From Arcobacter suis CECT 7833 (GTDB taxonomy: Bacteria; Campylobacterota; Campylobacteria; Campylobacterales; Arcobacteraceae): a stretch of 64,000 nt of DNA. This document shows, piece by piece, positions 42,025 to 51,478 of the stretch. Each line of letters begins with the position of its first letter. Within the stretch, counting starts at the first letter, position 1. Made by a program: the position numbers and the translations under genes. The notes beneath the pieces are model-generated. The model saw nothing but the letters and a program-made list of their open reading frames with translations. It ran no database searches and was not told the DNA's origin. The DNA lies in the NCBI RefSeq assembly GCF_003544815.1, contig NZ_CP032100.1, forward strand, positions 434,001 through 498,000, read 5' to 3'.

Positions 42025-43731
42025 ATGAAATTTAGCAAAATGTTTATCCCAACTACTAAAGAAACACCAAATGATGCGACACTTCCATCACATCAATATT
42101 TAGTTAGAGGTGGATTTATCGCTCAAACTGGAGCTGGGATTTATGATTTTATGCCATTGGGAAAAATTGTATTAGATAAAATCAGAGCAGTTGTAAAACA
42201 AGAAATGGACAATGCAGGTGCAAATGAAGTTCAATTTGGATTTGTAACTCCACTATCACTTTGGGAAGAATCAGGTCGTGCAAATACAATGGGGCATGAA
42301 ATGCTTAGATTCAAAGATAGAAAAAATACAAATTTTGTTTTATCTCCAACAAATGAAGAATCAGTTGTAAATATGGTAAAAAATAGAATTACTTCTTACA
42401 AAGATTTACCAATTCATCTTTATCAAATAAACACAAAATTTAGAGATGAAGCACGACCAAGATTTGGTCTTATGAGAGGAAGAGAATTTTTAATGAAAGA
42501 TGGATACTCTTTTCACTCAAGTGAAGAAGATTTAGTAAGAGAATTTAATCTAATGGAAGCAACTTATAAAAAAGTTTACACAAGATTAGGTTTAGATTTT
42601 AGAGTAGTAGCTGCTGATTCAGGAGCAATTGGTGGAAGTGGTTCAAAAGAATTCCATGTATTAGCAGATTCAGGGGAAGATACAATTGTTGTTTGTCCTG
42701 ATTGTGAATATGGAGCAAATATTGAAGCAGCTACTAGAAAACCAAGAAATTTTGATTATTCTGCTTTTACAGAATTAAAAAAAGTTGAAACAGTAGATAC
42801 AAAAACTATTGAAGAAGTTGCAACTTTTTTAAATATTCCAAAATCACAAACTATAAAAGCTGTTATTAAAAAAGCTATTTATGAAGATAAAACTCAAATC
42901 GTTGTGTTTTTTGTAAGAGGTGATGATGAACTTGAAGAGACAAAAGCTTGTAATTCTGTAAATGCTTTAGAGTTAGATGAGATAAGTGAAAATGAGATTA
43001 TTGAAGCTGGATTAGTTGCTGGTTATTGTGGACCTTTTGATTTACCATCAAATATTACTTTTGTAATTGATAATGAAATCAAAGATTCAAAAGGCTTAGC
43101 TTGTGGTGCAAATGAAATAAATTACCACTTAATAAACACAGATTTATCAACTTTAAAAGATGTAAAATATTTTGATTTAGTTGCTGTTCAAGAAAATGAT
43201 AGTTGTTCTTGTTGTGGTGGAGCTTTAAAATACACAAAAGGAATAGAAGCAGGTCACATTTTCCAACTTGGAACTAAATATTCAAGTGCTATGAATGCAA
43301 ACTTTTTAGATGAAAATGGAAAAGCAAAACCATTTATTATGGGATGTTATGGAATTGGAGTTTCAAGATTAGTTGCTGCTGTGATTGAACAAAACCACGA
43401 TGATAAAGGTTGTATCTGGACAAAAGAGACTGCTCCATTTATGGTTGATATTATTGTTTCAAACTCTAAAAAAGAGGAAGAAGCAAATGCTGGTGAACAA
43501 ATCTATGCTGATTTAAAAGTTGCAGGAATAGATACAATTTTAGATGATAGAATAAATGCTAGATTTGGTTTCAAAATGGGTGATTTTGAACTTTTAGGTT
43601 TCCCTTATGCTGTTGTAATTGGTAAAAAATTACCAGAGGGATTTGTAGAAATCGTTGATAGAAAAACTTTAGAAAAAACTGATGTAAAAGTTGAAGAAGT
43701 AGTTTCAAAAATATTAGAATTAATTAAATAG
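42025..43731 (+). CDS. proS: Prolyl-tRNA synthetase, bacterial type
   Basis: 568 residues. Class II synthetase with motif 1 region [18 protein letters not shown], motif 2 [10 protein letters not shown] ... [26 protein letters not shown], an editing insertion domain (about 230-390; [13 protein letters not shown] ... [13 protein letters not shown]), motif 3 [17 protein letters not shown] and the C-terminal anticodon-binding domain. Full length. Next gene begins 12 bp later. Confidence 0.97.
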   Translation: MKFSKMFIPTTKETPNDATLPSHQYLVRGGFIAQTGAGIYDFMPLGKIVLDKIRAVVKQEMDNAGANEVQFGFVTPLSLWEESGRANTMGHEMLRFKDRKNTNFVLSPTNEESVVNMVKNRITSYKDLPIHLYQINTKFRDEARPRFGLMRGREFLMKDGYSFHSSEEDLVREFNLMEATYKKVYTRLGLDFRVVAADSGAIGGSGSKEFHVLADSGEDTIVVCPDCEYGANIEAATRKPRNFDYSAFTELKKVETVDTKTIEEVATFLNIPKSQTIKAVIKKAIYEDKTQIVVFFVRGDDELEETKACNSVNALELDEISENEIIEAGLVAGYCGPFDLPSNITFVIDNEIKDSKGLACGANEINYHLINTDLSTLKDVKYFDLVAVQENDSCSCCGGALKYTKGIEAGHIFQLGTKYSSAMNANFLDENGKAKPFIMGCYGIGVSRLVAAVIEQNHDDKGCIWTKETAPFMVDIIVSNSKKEEEANAGEQIYADLKVAGIDTILDDRINARFGFKMGDFELLGFPYAVVIGKKLPEGFVEIVDRKTLEKTDVKVEEVVSKILELIK

Positions 43732-43743
43732 TAGGAGAATATT

Positions 43744-44604
43744 TTGGAAAAAGAGTTAGAAAAAAATATTGAAGTGATAACGAAAGACATAACTTCATAT
43801 ATTCCACACAATATTTTAGAAATAATAAGTGCTTATGCATTTTCATTATTAATGGCATTATTAATTTTTATTATTGGAAAATGGGCTGTAAATAAAGTTG
43901 TAACAGTTTTAGGAAAAGTGTTAAGAAAAGTAAAAGGTATGGAAGAAACTTTAATTAGGTTTTTAGAAAATATCGTTTATTACGCTTTAATGATAATTGT
44001 TCTTTTAACAGCTTTAGGGAAATTAGGAGTTGAAACAACTTCGTTTTTAGCGATTCTTGGAGCTGCTGGTTTAGCTATTGGTCTTGCTTTAAAAGACTCT
44101 CTAGGAAACTTTGCTTCTGGTGTTATGATAATTTTATTTAAACCTTTTAAAGTTGGTGATACAGTAACAGCAGGTGGAGTTACAGGAACAGTAAAAGAAG
44201 TTGGTATTTTTAGTTCAATATTTGTAACTGCTGATAACCAAAAAATCATTGTACCAAATGGCTCAATTACAACGGGTTCAATTACAAATGTAAATGCTTA
44301 TGAAACTAGAAGAATAGATTTAGTTATTGGTATTGGATATAAAGATGATATTAAAAAAGCAAAAGAAGTATTAACAAATGTTGCAACTTCTAATGAAAAA
44401 GTTTTAGTGGATAAAGGAATTTCAGTTGTAGTTTCAGAACTTGCAGAATCATCAGTAAATTTTACGATAAATGTTTGGGTTAAAACATCTGATTATTCAG
44501 AAGTTAGATTTTATTTATTAGAAAATATCAAACTGTCATTTGATAACGAAGGAATTTCTATTCCGTATCCTCAACAAGATGTACACCACTATAACAAAAT
44601 TTAA
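43744..44604 (+). CDS. mscS: Small-conductance mechanosensitive channel (MscS family)
   Basis: 286 residues, the same length as E. coli MscS. It starts at TTG 43744 behind a good AGGAG site. Three transmembrane helices; the pore-lining third helix is AAGLAIGLALKDSLGNFASGVMI with the alternating Ala/Gly pattern, followed by the beta domain (FKVGDTVTAGGVTGTVKEVGIFSS, VPNGSITTGSITN). It opens on membrane stretch during osmotic down-shock. The cca gene starts within its last codons. Confidence 0.94.
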   Translation: MEKELEKNIEVITKDITSYIPHNILEIISAYAFSLLMALLIFIIGKWAVNKVVTVLGKVLRKVKGMEETLIRFLENIVYYALMIIVLLTALGKLGVETTSFLAILGAAGLAIGLALKDSLGNFASGVMIILFKPFKVGDTVTAGGVTGTVKEVGIFSSIFVTADNQKIIVPNGSITTGSITNVNAYETRRIDLVIGIGYKDDIKKAKEVLTNVATSNEKVLVDKGISVVVSELAESSVNFTINVWVKTSDYSEVRFYLLENIKLSFDNEGISIPYPQQDVHHYNKI

Positions 44605-45976
44605 AATCCCCTCTGTTTTAGAAGAGATTCTAAAAGACCTACAAAAAATTGGAGCAACTCCAATTTTAGTAGGTGGAAGTGTACGAGACTTTTTTTTAAA
44701 TATTCCAATCAAAGATTACGATATAGAAATTTTTGGAATAAACTCTTTAGAAATAATACAAAACTGCTTAGAAAAATTTGGTTCTGTTAAGTTGGTTGGA
44801 AAATCATTTGGAGTTTTAACTCTAAAGGTTAATGAATATGATTTTGATTTTGCACTTCCTCGAACTGAAATAAAAATAGGAAATACTCACCAAGACTTTG
44901 AAGTAATCACAAATGCAAATCTTAGCTTTAAAGAAGCAGCAATAAGAAGAGATTTTACAATTAATGCAATAGGATATGATTTTTTAAGAAAAGAGTTTTT
45001 AGACCCATTTGATGGAATAAATGATTTAAAAAACAAAATCATAAAACACATAAATGATACAACTTTTATAGAAGATTCTTTACGAGTTTATAGGGCAGTT
45101 CAATTTGCCAGTAGATTTGATTTTGAAATAGATGAAAATACAAAAAAACTTTGTAATCAAATAGTTTTAAATGGAGATTTAGTTCATTTGCCAAAGGAGA
45201 GAATTTATGAAGAGTTTAAAAAACTATTTTTAAAATCGGCAAAACCCTCAATTGGTTTTGAACTTCTTCGTGAATTAGGCGTTTTAAAATATTTCCCTGA
45301 GTTAGAAGTTTTAATAAATTGTATTCAAGATCCAATTTATCATCCCGAGGGTGATGTTTGGATTCATACGATGATGAGCCTTGATGAACTAGCAAGAATT
45401 TTAAAAGAAGAAAATATTGAAGATGAATATAGAAAACTGTATCTTTTTTATGGAATTCTTTGCCATGATTTTGGAAAACCATTTTGTACAAAAGAAATAG
45501 ATGGGAAAATAACTTCTTTTAAACATGAGAGTTTAGGAATAGAGCCGACAATCTCTTTTTTATCAAAACTTACAAATGAAAAGAAATTTATAGAAATAGT
45601 TTGTTCTTTGGTAAAAAATCATCTAACACCTTTTCAACTATATCTTGCAGAATCTTCATTAAAAGCTATAAAAAGATTGTCTTTAAAAGTAAATATTGAA
45701 GATTTATGTTTAGTTTGTCTATCTGATTGTTTAGGCAGAACAATAAAAGATAAAGAAAAATGTCCAAATGCAATTTCATGGCTTTTAAATAAAGCAAAAG
45801 AGTTAGATATTCACAATGTTCCTATAAAACAATTAGTTCAAGGACGAGATTTAATAAAACTAGGGTTCAAACCAAGTGATAAATTTAAAGAAATTTTAGA
45901 GTTTGCTTTTGATTTACAGCTAGATTTTCATTTGGAAAAAAATTTAATCATCAAAAAAATTATGGAAAAATACTAA
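44579..45976 (+). CDS. cca: CCA tRNA nucleotidyltransferase / poly(A) polymerase family protein with HD domain
   Basis: 465 residues from ATG 44579, overlapping mscS by 26 bp; a TTG at 44540 would add 13 residues and has no better ribosome site. Nucleotidyltransferase head: LVGGSVRDFFLNIPIKDYDIEIFG with the DxD metal site, AAIRRDFTINAIGYDF, DSLRVYRAVQFASRF. An HD domain follows (HPEGDVWIHTMMSLDEL, FYGILCHDFGKPFCT), as in E. coli-type CCA enzymes that also repair tRNA. It ends the aroK operon. Confidence 0.9.
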   Translation: MYTTITKFKIPSVLEEILKDLQKIGATPILVGGSVRDFFLNIPIKDYDIEIFGINSLEIIQNCLEKFGSVKLVGKSFGVLTLKVNEYDFDFALPRTEIKIGNTHQDFEVITNANLSFKEAAIRRDFTINAIGYDFLRKEFLDPFDGINDLKNKIIKHINDTTFIEDSLRVYRAVQFASRFDFEIDENTKKLCNQIVLNGDLVHLPKERIYEEFKKLFLKSAKPSIGFELLRELGVLKYFPELEVLINCIQDPIYHPEGDVWIHTMMSLDELARILKEENIEDEYRKLYLFYGILCHDFGKPFCTKEIDGKITSFKHESLGIEPTISFLSKLTNEKKFIEIVCSLVKNHLTPFQLYLAESSLKAIKRLSLKVNIEDLCLVCLSDCLGRTIKDKEKCPNAISWLLNKAKELDIHNVPIKQLVQGRDLIKLGFKPSDKFKEILEFAFDLQLDFHLEKNLIIKKIMEKY

Positions 45977-46042
45977 AGTAATCATTTTAAGCTCTATTTT
46001 AAATTAAAATAATAAAATATCTCAAATTCAAAAGGAGAAAAT

Positions 46043-46480
46043 ATGAAAAAAATTATTGGTTTATTAGCAGTTGCTGGTTTAACAGCATCTCTTTATGCAA
46101 ATGACAATACAGGTTGTGGATTAGGTTCACTTATAATTAAAAACCAAAATACAGTTGCTTTACAAGTATTAGCTGCTACAACAAATGGAACTTCAGGAAA
46201 TCAAACTTTTGGTATTACAAGTGGTACATCAAATTGTGCTAAACCTAATAACTTTGTATCAAATGACAAATTAAATAGATTTGTTTCTGAAAATATGGAT
46301 GAATTAGCTTTAGATATTTCATCAGGAAAAGGTGAAACTTTATCAACTGTTGCAAAACTTATGAATGTAGAAAATACACCAGAGTTTTCTGCTAAATTAC
46401 AAGCAAACTTTTCAACTATATATTCAAGTGAAAATGTAACTTCAGCTACAGTTATCGATTCAATTGCAAAATATATCTAA
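46043..46480 (+). CDS. DUF3015 secreted protein
   Basis: 145 residues with a signal peptide (1-19, ASLYA-ND). The mature part starts DNTGCGLGSLIIKNQNTVALQVLAATTNGTSGNQTFGITSGTSNC, the DUF3015 signature with two cysteines likely disulfide bonded. The function is unknown. Own promoter region (a TAAAAT-rich stretch and the palindrome ATTTTAAATTAAAAT at 45996-46010 precede it) and AAGGAG. The following DUF4105 gene overlaps its end by 17 bp, a partnership seen in other proteobacteria. Confidence 0.85.
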   Translation: MKKIIGLLAVAGLTASLYANDNTGCGLGSLIIKNQNTVALQVLAATTNGTSGNQTFGITSGTSNCAKPNNFVSNDKLNRFVSENMDELALDISSGKGETLSTVAKLMNVENTPEFSAKLQANFSTIYSSENVTSATVIDSIAKYI

Positions 46481-48266
46481 TTTCTTTAATAGAAAAGTTA
46501 AGTATTTATTACTTACTTTTCTATTCCCAACTTTTTGTTTCTCAAGTATAACAACTCAAATATTTATCGAACAAAAAAAACTTTATGAAAATCCTTATTG
46601 GTCAAAATTATTACATTACACAAACGGTGAAAGTGAAATAGATTCAGATAACTTTTTTATATCAAAAGATGGAAAAACTGATTTAAAAAAAGAGTTATTT
46701 GAAACTATAAATTCCCTAGAAAATGGGCAAAATAATGTTTTATGTAGATTTCCTTTACGGGTAAAATGGTTAAAAGAAAATATTCCTTCTTTAGAAAAAG
46801 ATATTGTCAATTATTCTTGTGCTGAATTGGATGAGTTTTTATCTTCGGTTGATGCAAAACATGTAACAATGGTTTTTCCAACTGCTCATATAAACTCACC
46901 AGCATCAATGTATGGACATACTTTTTTAAGGGTTTCTTCAAATGAAGAAACACCACTTATTTCAAACGCTGTAAATTTTGCTGCTAAAACAGATGATACA
47001 AATGGATTGATTTTTGCTTATAAAGGATTATTTGGTGAATATGAAGGAAGATATTCTATTTTGCCATATTATGAAAAAATCAAAGAATATAACAATTTAG
47101 AACAAAGAGATATTTGGGAATATGATTTAGATTTAACCCAAGATGAAATAGATAGATTGGTTTTACATGCATTTGAGTTAAAAGATTCATATTCTGATTA
47201 TTTCTTTTTTAAAGAGAATTGTTCTTATAATATTTTATGGTTATTAGAAGTTGCACGATATGATTTGGATTTAGTTAGTCATTTCACTTTTAAAACTGTT
47301 CCCCTTGATTCTATTAAAATATTAAAACCATATAATCTAATAAAAGATTCAAGATTTCGTTATTCAAATATGCGAAAAATGAAAAATATTTTAGAAGAAA
47401 AAATAGAAAATAAAGAGCATTTAAAAACTTATGTTAATGAGAATGAACCTTTAACTGAAACATTAAGCACTGATGATAAAATCTCATATTTAGATTTTAA
47501 AATTTTATATCTACAATATCAAAGAGCAAACAATGAATACGAAAAAGATGAGTATTTAAAAAAATATTTGAGACTTTTAAAAGAGCGAAGTTCTTATAAT
47601 AAAGCTTCTGTTTATGATATTAAAACTCCATTTAATCCTCTAAATTCTCATGATTCTGCAAAAGTATCACTTTTTTATGATTCAACAGATAGTTTTGAGT
47701 TAGGATTAAAACCAGTTTATAATGATATTTATGACATTAGTGAGGGTTATTTAGAAGGGGCTTATATTGATTTTTTTGATTTAAATATTAAAAAAACAAA
47801 AGATGAAAATGTAAAATTAGATAAATTTACACTATTAAAAATAAAATCATTAGCACAACAAGATATCATTTTTAAACCACTTTCTTGGGGAATTGATTTA
47901 GGATATGAACACTTTAAAGATCAAAAAGATTATCTAAAAATAAAACCAGAAACTGGACTTACTTTTGGAAATGAAAAGAATTTTATTTATACAATGATTG
48001 GTTCAAATGTTTATTATAAAAATAGTGACCAATTATATTCTATTGGTTCATCTGTTGGGTTTATAACAAATCAATTTGATGACATAAAACTAGGTTTTAG
48101 ATACTCTTATGATAAATATAATAAAGGTCTTGAAAACAATGAGTTTGAAATATCTACTACTTATAAAATTGAGCAAAATATTGCGTTAAATGTAAAATAT
48201 ATAAATGATAATTTATATAAAGAAGACAAAGAACGAATAAAAGCTGGGATTTTTTATTATTTCTAA
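46464..48266 (+). CDS. DUF4105 envelope protein
   Basis: 600 residues starting at TTG 46464 within the DUF3015 gene. No other start fits, because the signal peptide (VKYLLLTFLFPTFCFS) begins 11 residues later. The first half (about 100-350) is the DUF4105 domain, a NlpC/P60-like papain fold: MVFPTAHINSPASMYGHTFLRV and FFKENCSYNILWLLEVARYD carry the likely His and Cys. The second half is beta-rich with repeated aromatic strands ending in FYYF, like an outer-membrane barrel. A lipid or peptide hydrolase anchored in the outer membrane is possible; unproven. Confidence 0.82.
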   Translation: MQNISNFFNRKVKYLLLTFLFPTFCFSSITTQIFIEQKKLYENPYWSKLLHYTNGESEIDSDNFFISKDGKTDLKKELFETINSLENGQNNVLCRFPLRVKWLKENIPSLEKDIVNYSCAELDEFLSSVDAKHVTMVFPTAHINSPASMYGHTFLRVSSNEETPLISNAVNFAAKTDDTNGLIFAYKGLFGEYEGRYSILPYYEKIKEYNNLEQRDIWEYDLDLTQDEIDRLVLHAFELKDSYSDYFFFKENCSYNILWLLEVARYDLDLVSHFTFKTVPLDSIKILKPYNLIKDSRFRYSNMRKMKNILEEKIENKEHLKTYVNENEPLTETLSTDDKISYLDFKILYLQYQRANNEYEKDEYLKKYLRLLKERSSYNKASVYDIKTPFNPLNSHDSAKVSLFYDSTDSFELGLKPVYNDIYDISEGYLEGAYIDFFDLNIKKTKDENVKLDKFTLLKIKSLAQQDIIFKPLSWGIDLGYEHFKDQKDYLKIKPETGLTFGNEKNFIYTMIGSNVYYKNSDQLYSIGSSVGFITNQFDDIKLGFRYSYDKYNKGLENNEFEISTTYKIEQNIALNVKYINDNLYKEDKERIKAGIFYYF

Positions 48267-48296
48267 AAGATTAAAGAAAATTTTCTTTAATCTTTT
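48265..48296. terminator. Bidirectional terminator between DUF4105 gene and lnt
   Basis: A perfect 32-bp palindrome, AAAAGATTAAAGAAAA followed by its reverse complement. The stem ends in TCTTTT on both strands. It includes the stop codons of both convergent genes. Confidence 0.85.
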
Positions 48297-49527
48297 AAGG
48301 TCTATAAATTCTATTTGAACTTCCATTTGCAATATGATAGATATTTACATCATATTTTTTAGAATAATATTTAAGTAATAAATGTTGTAAAGTTGGCTCA
48401 ATTGATGGCGTAAACCAAGCATTATTTGATATAGCTACCATATATTCTGTATTTCCTAGGTTTTCAAATATTTTATCTGTTGTTGCTTCATAACAAATAG
48501 CATTTCTGAACTTCTCACCTTTTATTACAAAATCAGTTGGTTCACTAGCTTTTGAATAATCTTGCGCCCCATTATAAAAAACTTTATTTATTAAATCAAC
48601 TAGGAATTTCGGAAATGGAATTTCTTCTCCAAAAGGTACTAAAACAACTTTTTTAGCAATTTGTATTTGACCTTTTGTAAAATGATATGAAGCATTATAT
48701 ATTTGGTTATCTTCTATATATAAAGCACCAGTAATAATGTCAATTTTAAAAGATAATTCTTTTAGTTTTTGAAGTAAATTATCATTTCTATTTAATGCTG
48801 ATGTAAATGCCGTTTCTGGGAGAACTACTAAATCTTTTTGTTGATTTATTGCATTGTTTATTTCATCAAAATTTTGTTGTTCTAGTGTTGATCTGTATTG
48901 TTTATCCCATCTTAAATCTTGATTTACATTCATTTGTGGCATATAAATTTTTGCATTAGGATTTTGAATATACTGACCTTTTGGAAAAGACAAAGCAAAT
49001 AAAAGGGGAATAATTCCTAAAATTTTGAATCTTTTTAGTTTAATAATAAAATAAAATGAAACTAAAACAAAAATAAAACTAAGTTTATCAATTCCAATAT
49101 AAGAATCAATAAATAAAAGCTCAAATTTCATCCAATTAAAACCAAAAGGAGCAAAAAAAGTAAAAGCAAAAATAGTTAAAATTCTAAAAGTTAATCTATC
49201 AAATAGAGCAAAAAAATAAAAAATTATTCCAAAAACAGTTCCAATACATATCAAAATAACAGGAGTTAAATATACTAAATCATAGTATTGTAAACTAACA
49301 GCCATCCACCAACACCATAAAATTCCTGTAAAAAATCCACTAATTAATAGAGCTTTTTTAGGAATAATCAACAAAAAATATATAGCAAGTAGTGCTAATA
49401 TAGTATTTAAAATTTTTATTTCTATATTGAAATAACTCAAATAAATGAAAGAACTTAATAAAATAGAGCTAATCAAGCCTTTTATTATGAAGTTTTTGTT
49501 AGAATAATCGCGTTTTAATAAAAACAT
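48295..49527 (-). CDS. lnt: Apolipoprotein N-acyltransferase
   Basis: 410 residues, shorter than E. coli Lnt (512) but complete for epsilonproteobacteria. Six or so N-terminal transmembrane helices are followed by a periplasmic nitrilase-like domain with the catalytic triad in VVLPETAF (Glu), KKVVLVPFGEEIPF (Lys) and RNAICYEATTD (Cys). Adds the third acyl chain to lipoproteins such as LptE in this window. Its start lies only 28 bp from the divergent yajC start, as in C. jejuni (Cj1095 beside Cj1094c). Confidence 0.92.
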   Translation of the reverse strand: MFLLKRDYSNKNFIIKGLISSILLSSFIYLSYFNIEIKILNTILALLAIYFLLIIPKKALLISGFFTGILWCWWMAVSLQYYDLVYLTPVILICIGTVFGIIFYFFALFDRLTFRILTIFAFTFFAPFGFNWMKFELLFIDSYIGIDKLSFIFVLVSFYFIIKLKRFKILGIIPLLFALSFPKGQYIQNPNAKIYMPQMNVNQDLRWDKQYRSTLEQQNFDEINNAINQQKDLVVLPETAFTSALNRNDNLLQKLKELSFKIDIITGALYIEDNQIYNASYHFTKGQIQIAKKVVLVPFGEEIPFPKFLVDLINKVFYNGAQDYSKASEPTDFVIKGEKFRNAICYEATTDKIFENLGNTEYMVAISNNAWFTPSIEPTLQHLLLKYYSKKYDVNIYHIANGSSNRIYRP

Positions 49528-49555
49528 AATAAACTACTTTTTAAAAGGAAATTCG

Positions 49556-49831
49556 ATGGAAGGTTCAAGTACAGATTTAATAAGCTCATTGCTACCTCTA
49601 GTTGCTTTATTTGCAATTTTTTACTTTTTGATTATCAGACCACAACAAAAACAAGCGAAAGCTCATAAAGAAATGGTTGCTAATTTAAAAAAAGGTGACA
49701 AAATTGTAACAAATGGTGGCTTAATTGTAGAGGTTGCTAAAGTAGAAGATACTTATTTTGTAGTAAAAAATAGTGATAACACTGAAATGAAACTTATCAA
49801 AGAATTTGTTTCGAAACTTTTAGAGGACTAA
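49556..49831 (+). CDS. yajC: YajC, preprotein translocase accessory subunit
   Basis: 91 residues: one N-terminal transmembrane helix (about 11-27; LPLVALFAIFYFLIIRPQQKQAK) and the cytosolic domain LKKGDKIVTNGGLIVEVAKVEDTYFVV. YajC joins SecD and SecF in the translocon. AAAGGA precedes the start. It is followed by an 81-bp gap with a hairpin before secD. Confidence 0.95.
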   Translation: MEGSSTDLISSLLPLVALFAIFYFLIIRPQQKQAKAHKEMVANLKKGDKIVTNGGLIVEVAKVEDTYFVVKNSDNTEMKLIKEFVSKLLED

Positions 49832-49835
49832 TACT

Positions 49836-49888
49836 CTTCAAATTTTTTAAGATATGTAAGTTTTACATATCTTACTAACTTCAAATTT
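49836..49888 (+). repeat. Hairpin flanked by direct repeats between yajC and secD
   Basis: A perfect 11-bp stem AAGATATGTAA / TTACATATCTT (49849-49859 and 49863-49873, loop GTT) is flanked by two copies of CTTCAAATTT (49836-49845 and 49879-49888). No T run follows the stem, so it is not an ordinary terminator. It could be an RNA element controlling secDF, or the trace of a very small insertion with a 10-bp target duplication. Confidence 0.55.
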
Positions 49889-49912
49889 AAAACCCTAAAC
49901 TAAGGATTAATA

Positions 49913-51478
49913 TTGAAAATTTTTAATTATAGACTTGTAATATTCCTATTATGTATGATTTTTGGCGTTGTTTTTTCAATTCCATCTTTATTTCAAACAG
50001 ATACTGGGAAAAAAGTGGCATTAGGACTTGATTTACAAGGTGGATTACACATGCTTTTAGGTGTTAATACACACGAAGCAGTAAGCTCAAAAATCAAAAC
50101 TATCGCTACAACAGTAAAATATTTTTCAGATGATGAAGAGTTATTAATTGATGGATTGTTAATAAATGAAGATAATGTTACATTTAGTGTATTAGATGCA
50201 GATGAAATACCAAAAATGGATTCTTTATTAAATGGAATTAAAGGGCTAGCTATTATAAAAAATGGCTTAGAATATACTATAAAATTAACACCAGAAGATA
50301 TTATTAAAACTAAAGATTTAGCAGTTGCACAAGCTGTTGAAACAATTAGAAATAGACTTGATCAATTTGGATTATCAGAACCAAATGTTGTTAGACAAGG
50401 TGAGAGCGATATAATCGTAGAATTACCAGGTATAAAAACGGCAGAAGATGAAAAAGCAGCAAAAGAACTTATCTCAAAACCTGCAAATCTTGAATTGATG
50501 GCAGTTGATGAAGAAAGAATAGATCAAGTTAATAATATGACTTCTTCTCAAGCTTCTTCTTATGGAGATATTATTCTTGAAGATACAAAAAATCCAAATA
50601 TAAAATATCTTGTAAAAGAGATTCCAATTTTAAATGGAAGCCAAGTAATTGATGCTCAAGTTGCATTTGACCAATCAAATCAAGCAATTATTAATTTTAC
50701 TTTAAATTCAACAGGTGCTAGAATATTTGGTGAATTTACAACAAAAAATGTTGGTAAAAGATTGGCAGTTGTTTTAGATGGGAAAGTTTATTCAGCACCA
50801 AATATCAGAGAAAGAATTGGTGGAGGAAGTGGACAAATTTCTGGTGGATTTACTGTTTCTGAAGCTGGAAATGTTGCTATTGCTTTAAGAAGTGGTGCAT
50901 TACCTGCAACTGTTACACTATTAGAAAAAAGAAGTGTTGGACCATCTTTGGGAGCTGATTCAATTAGAGATTCATCAATCGCTTTAATTTCTGGGTTTTT
51001 ATTAGTTTTTGGATTTATGATTATTTATTATAAAGGTGCTGGAATTGTTGCAAATATTGCATTAATTGCAAATGTTTTTATGCTAATTGCAATCATGGCT
51101 ATGTTTGGAGCAACATTAACACTTCCTGGTATGGCAGGTATTCTTCTAACTGTCGGTATGGCAGTTGATGCAAATATAATTATAACCGAAAGAATTAGGG
51201 AAGTATTAAGAGAAGGAGCATCAATACCAAAAGCAATAGAAGATGGATATGAAAATGCAATTAGAGCAATTGTTGACTCTAATGTTACTACTTTACTTGT
51301 TGCTGTTATTTTATATGTTTATGGAACAGGTCCAATCAAAGGATTTGCAGTAACAATATCTATTGGTATTATAACTTCAATGATAACAGGAATTTTAGGA
51401 ACACACGGTATTTATCAAGCATTACTTGCAAGAGGTGTTAAAACAAAAGACACATATAAGTGGTTTGGAGCTAAATAA
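49913..51478 (+). CDS. secD: Protein translocase subunit SecD
   Basis: 521 residues from TTG 49913, with AAGGA 6 bp upstream. First transmembrane helix 8-26, then the large periplasmic domain with GLDLQGGLHMLLGV and LDQFGLSEPNVVRQGESDIIVELPG, and five more helices with VGMAVDANIIITERIREVLREG. SecDF uses the proton gradient to pull secreted proteins through SecYEG. Stop and secF start overlap (TAATG). Confidence 0.96.
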   Translation: MKIFNYRLVIFLLCMIFGVVFSIPSLFQTDTGKKVALGLDLQGGLHMLLGVNTHEAVSSKIKTIATTVKYFSDDEELLIDGLLINEDNVTFSVLDADEIPKMDSLLNGIKGLAIIKNGLEYTIKLTPEDIIKTKDLAVAQAVETIRNRLDQFGLSEPNVVRQGESDIIVELPGIKTAEDEKAAKELISKPANLELMAVDEERIDQVNNMTSSQASSYGDIILEDTKNPNIKYLVKEIPILNGSQVIDAQVAFDQSNQAIINFTLNSTGARIFGEFTTKNVGKRLAVVLDGKVYSAPNIRERIGGGSGQISGGFTVSEAGNVAIALRSGALPATVTLLEKRSVGPSLGADSIRDSSIALISGFLLVFGFMIIYYKGAGIVANIALIANVFMLIAIMAMFGATLTLPGMAGILLTVGMAVDANIIITERIREVLREGASIPKAIEDGYENAIRAIVDSNVTTLLVAVILYVYGTGPIKGFAVTISIGIITSMITGILGTHGIYQALLARGVKTKDTYKWFGAK

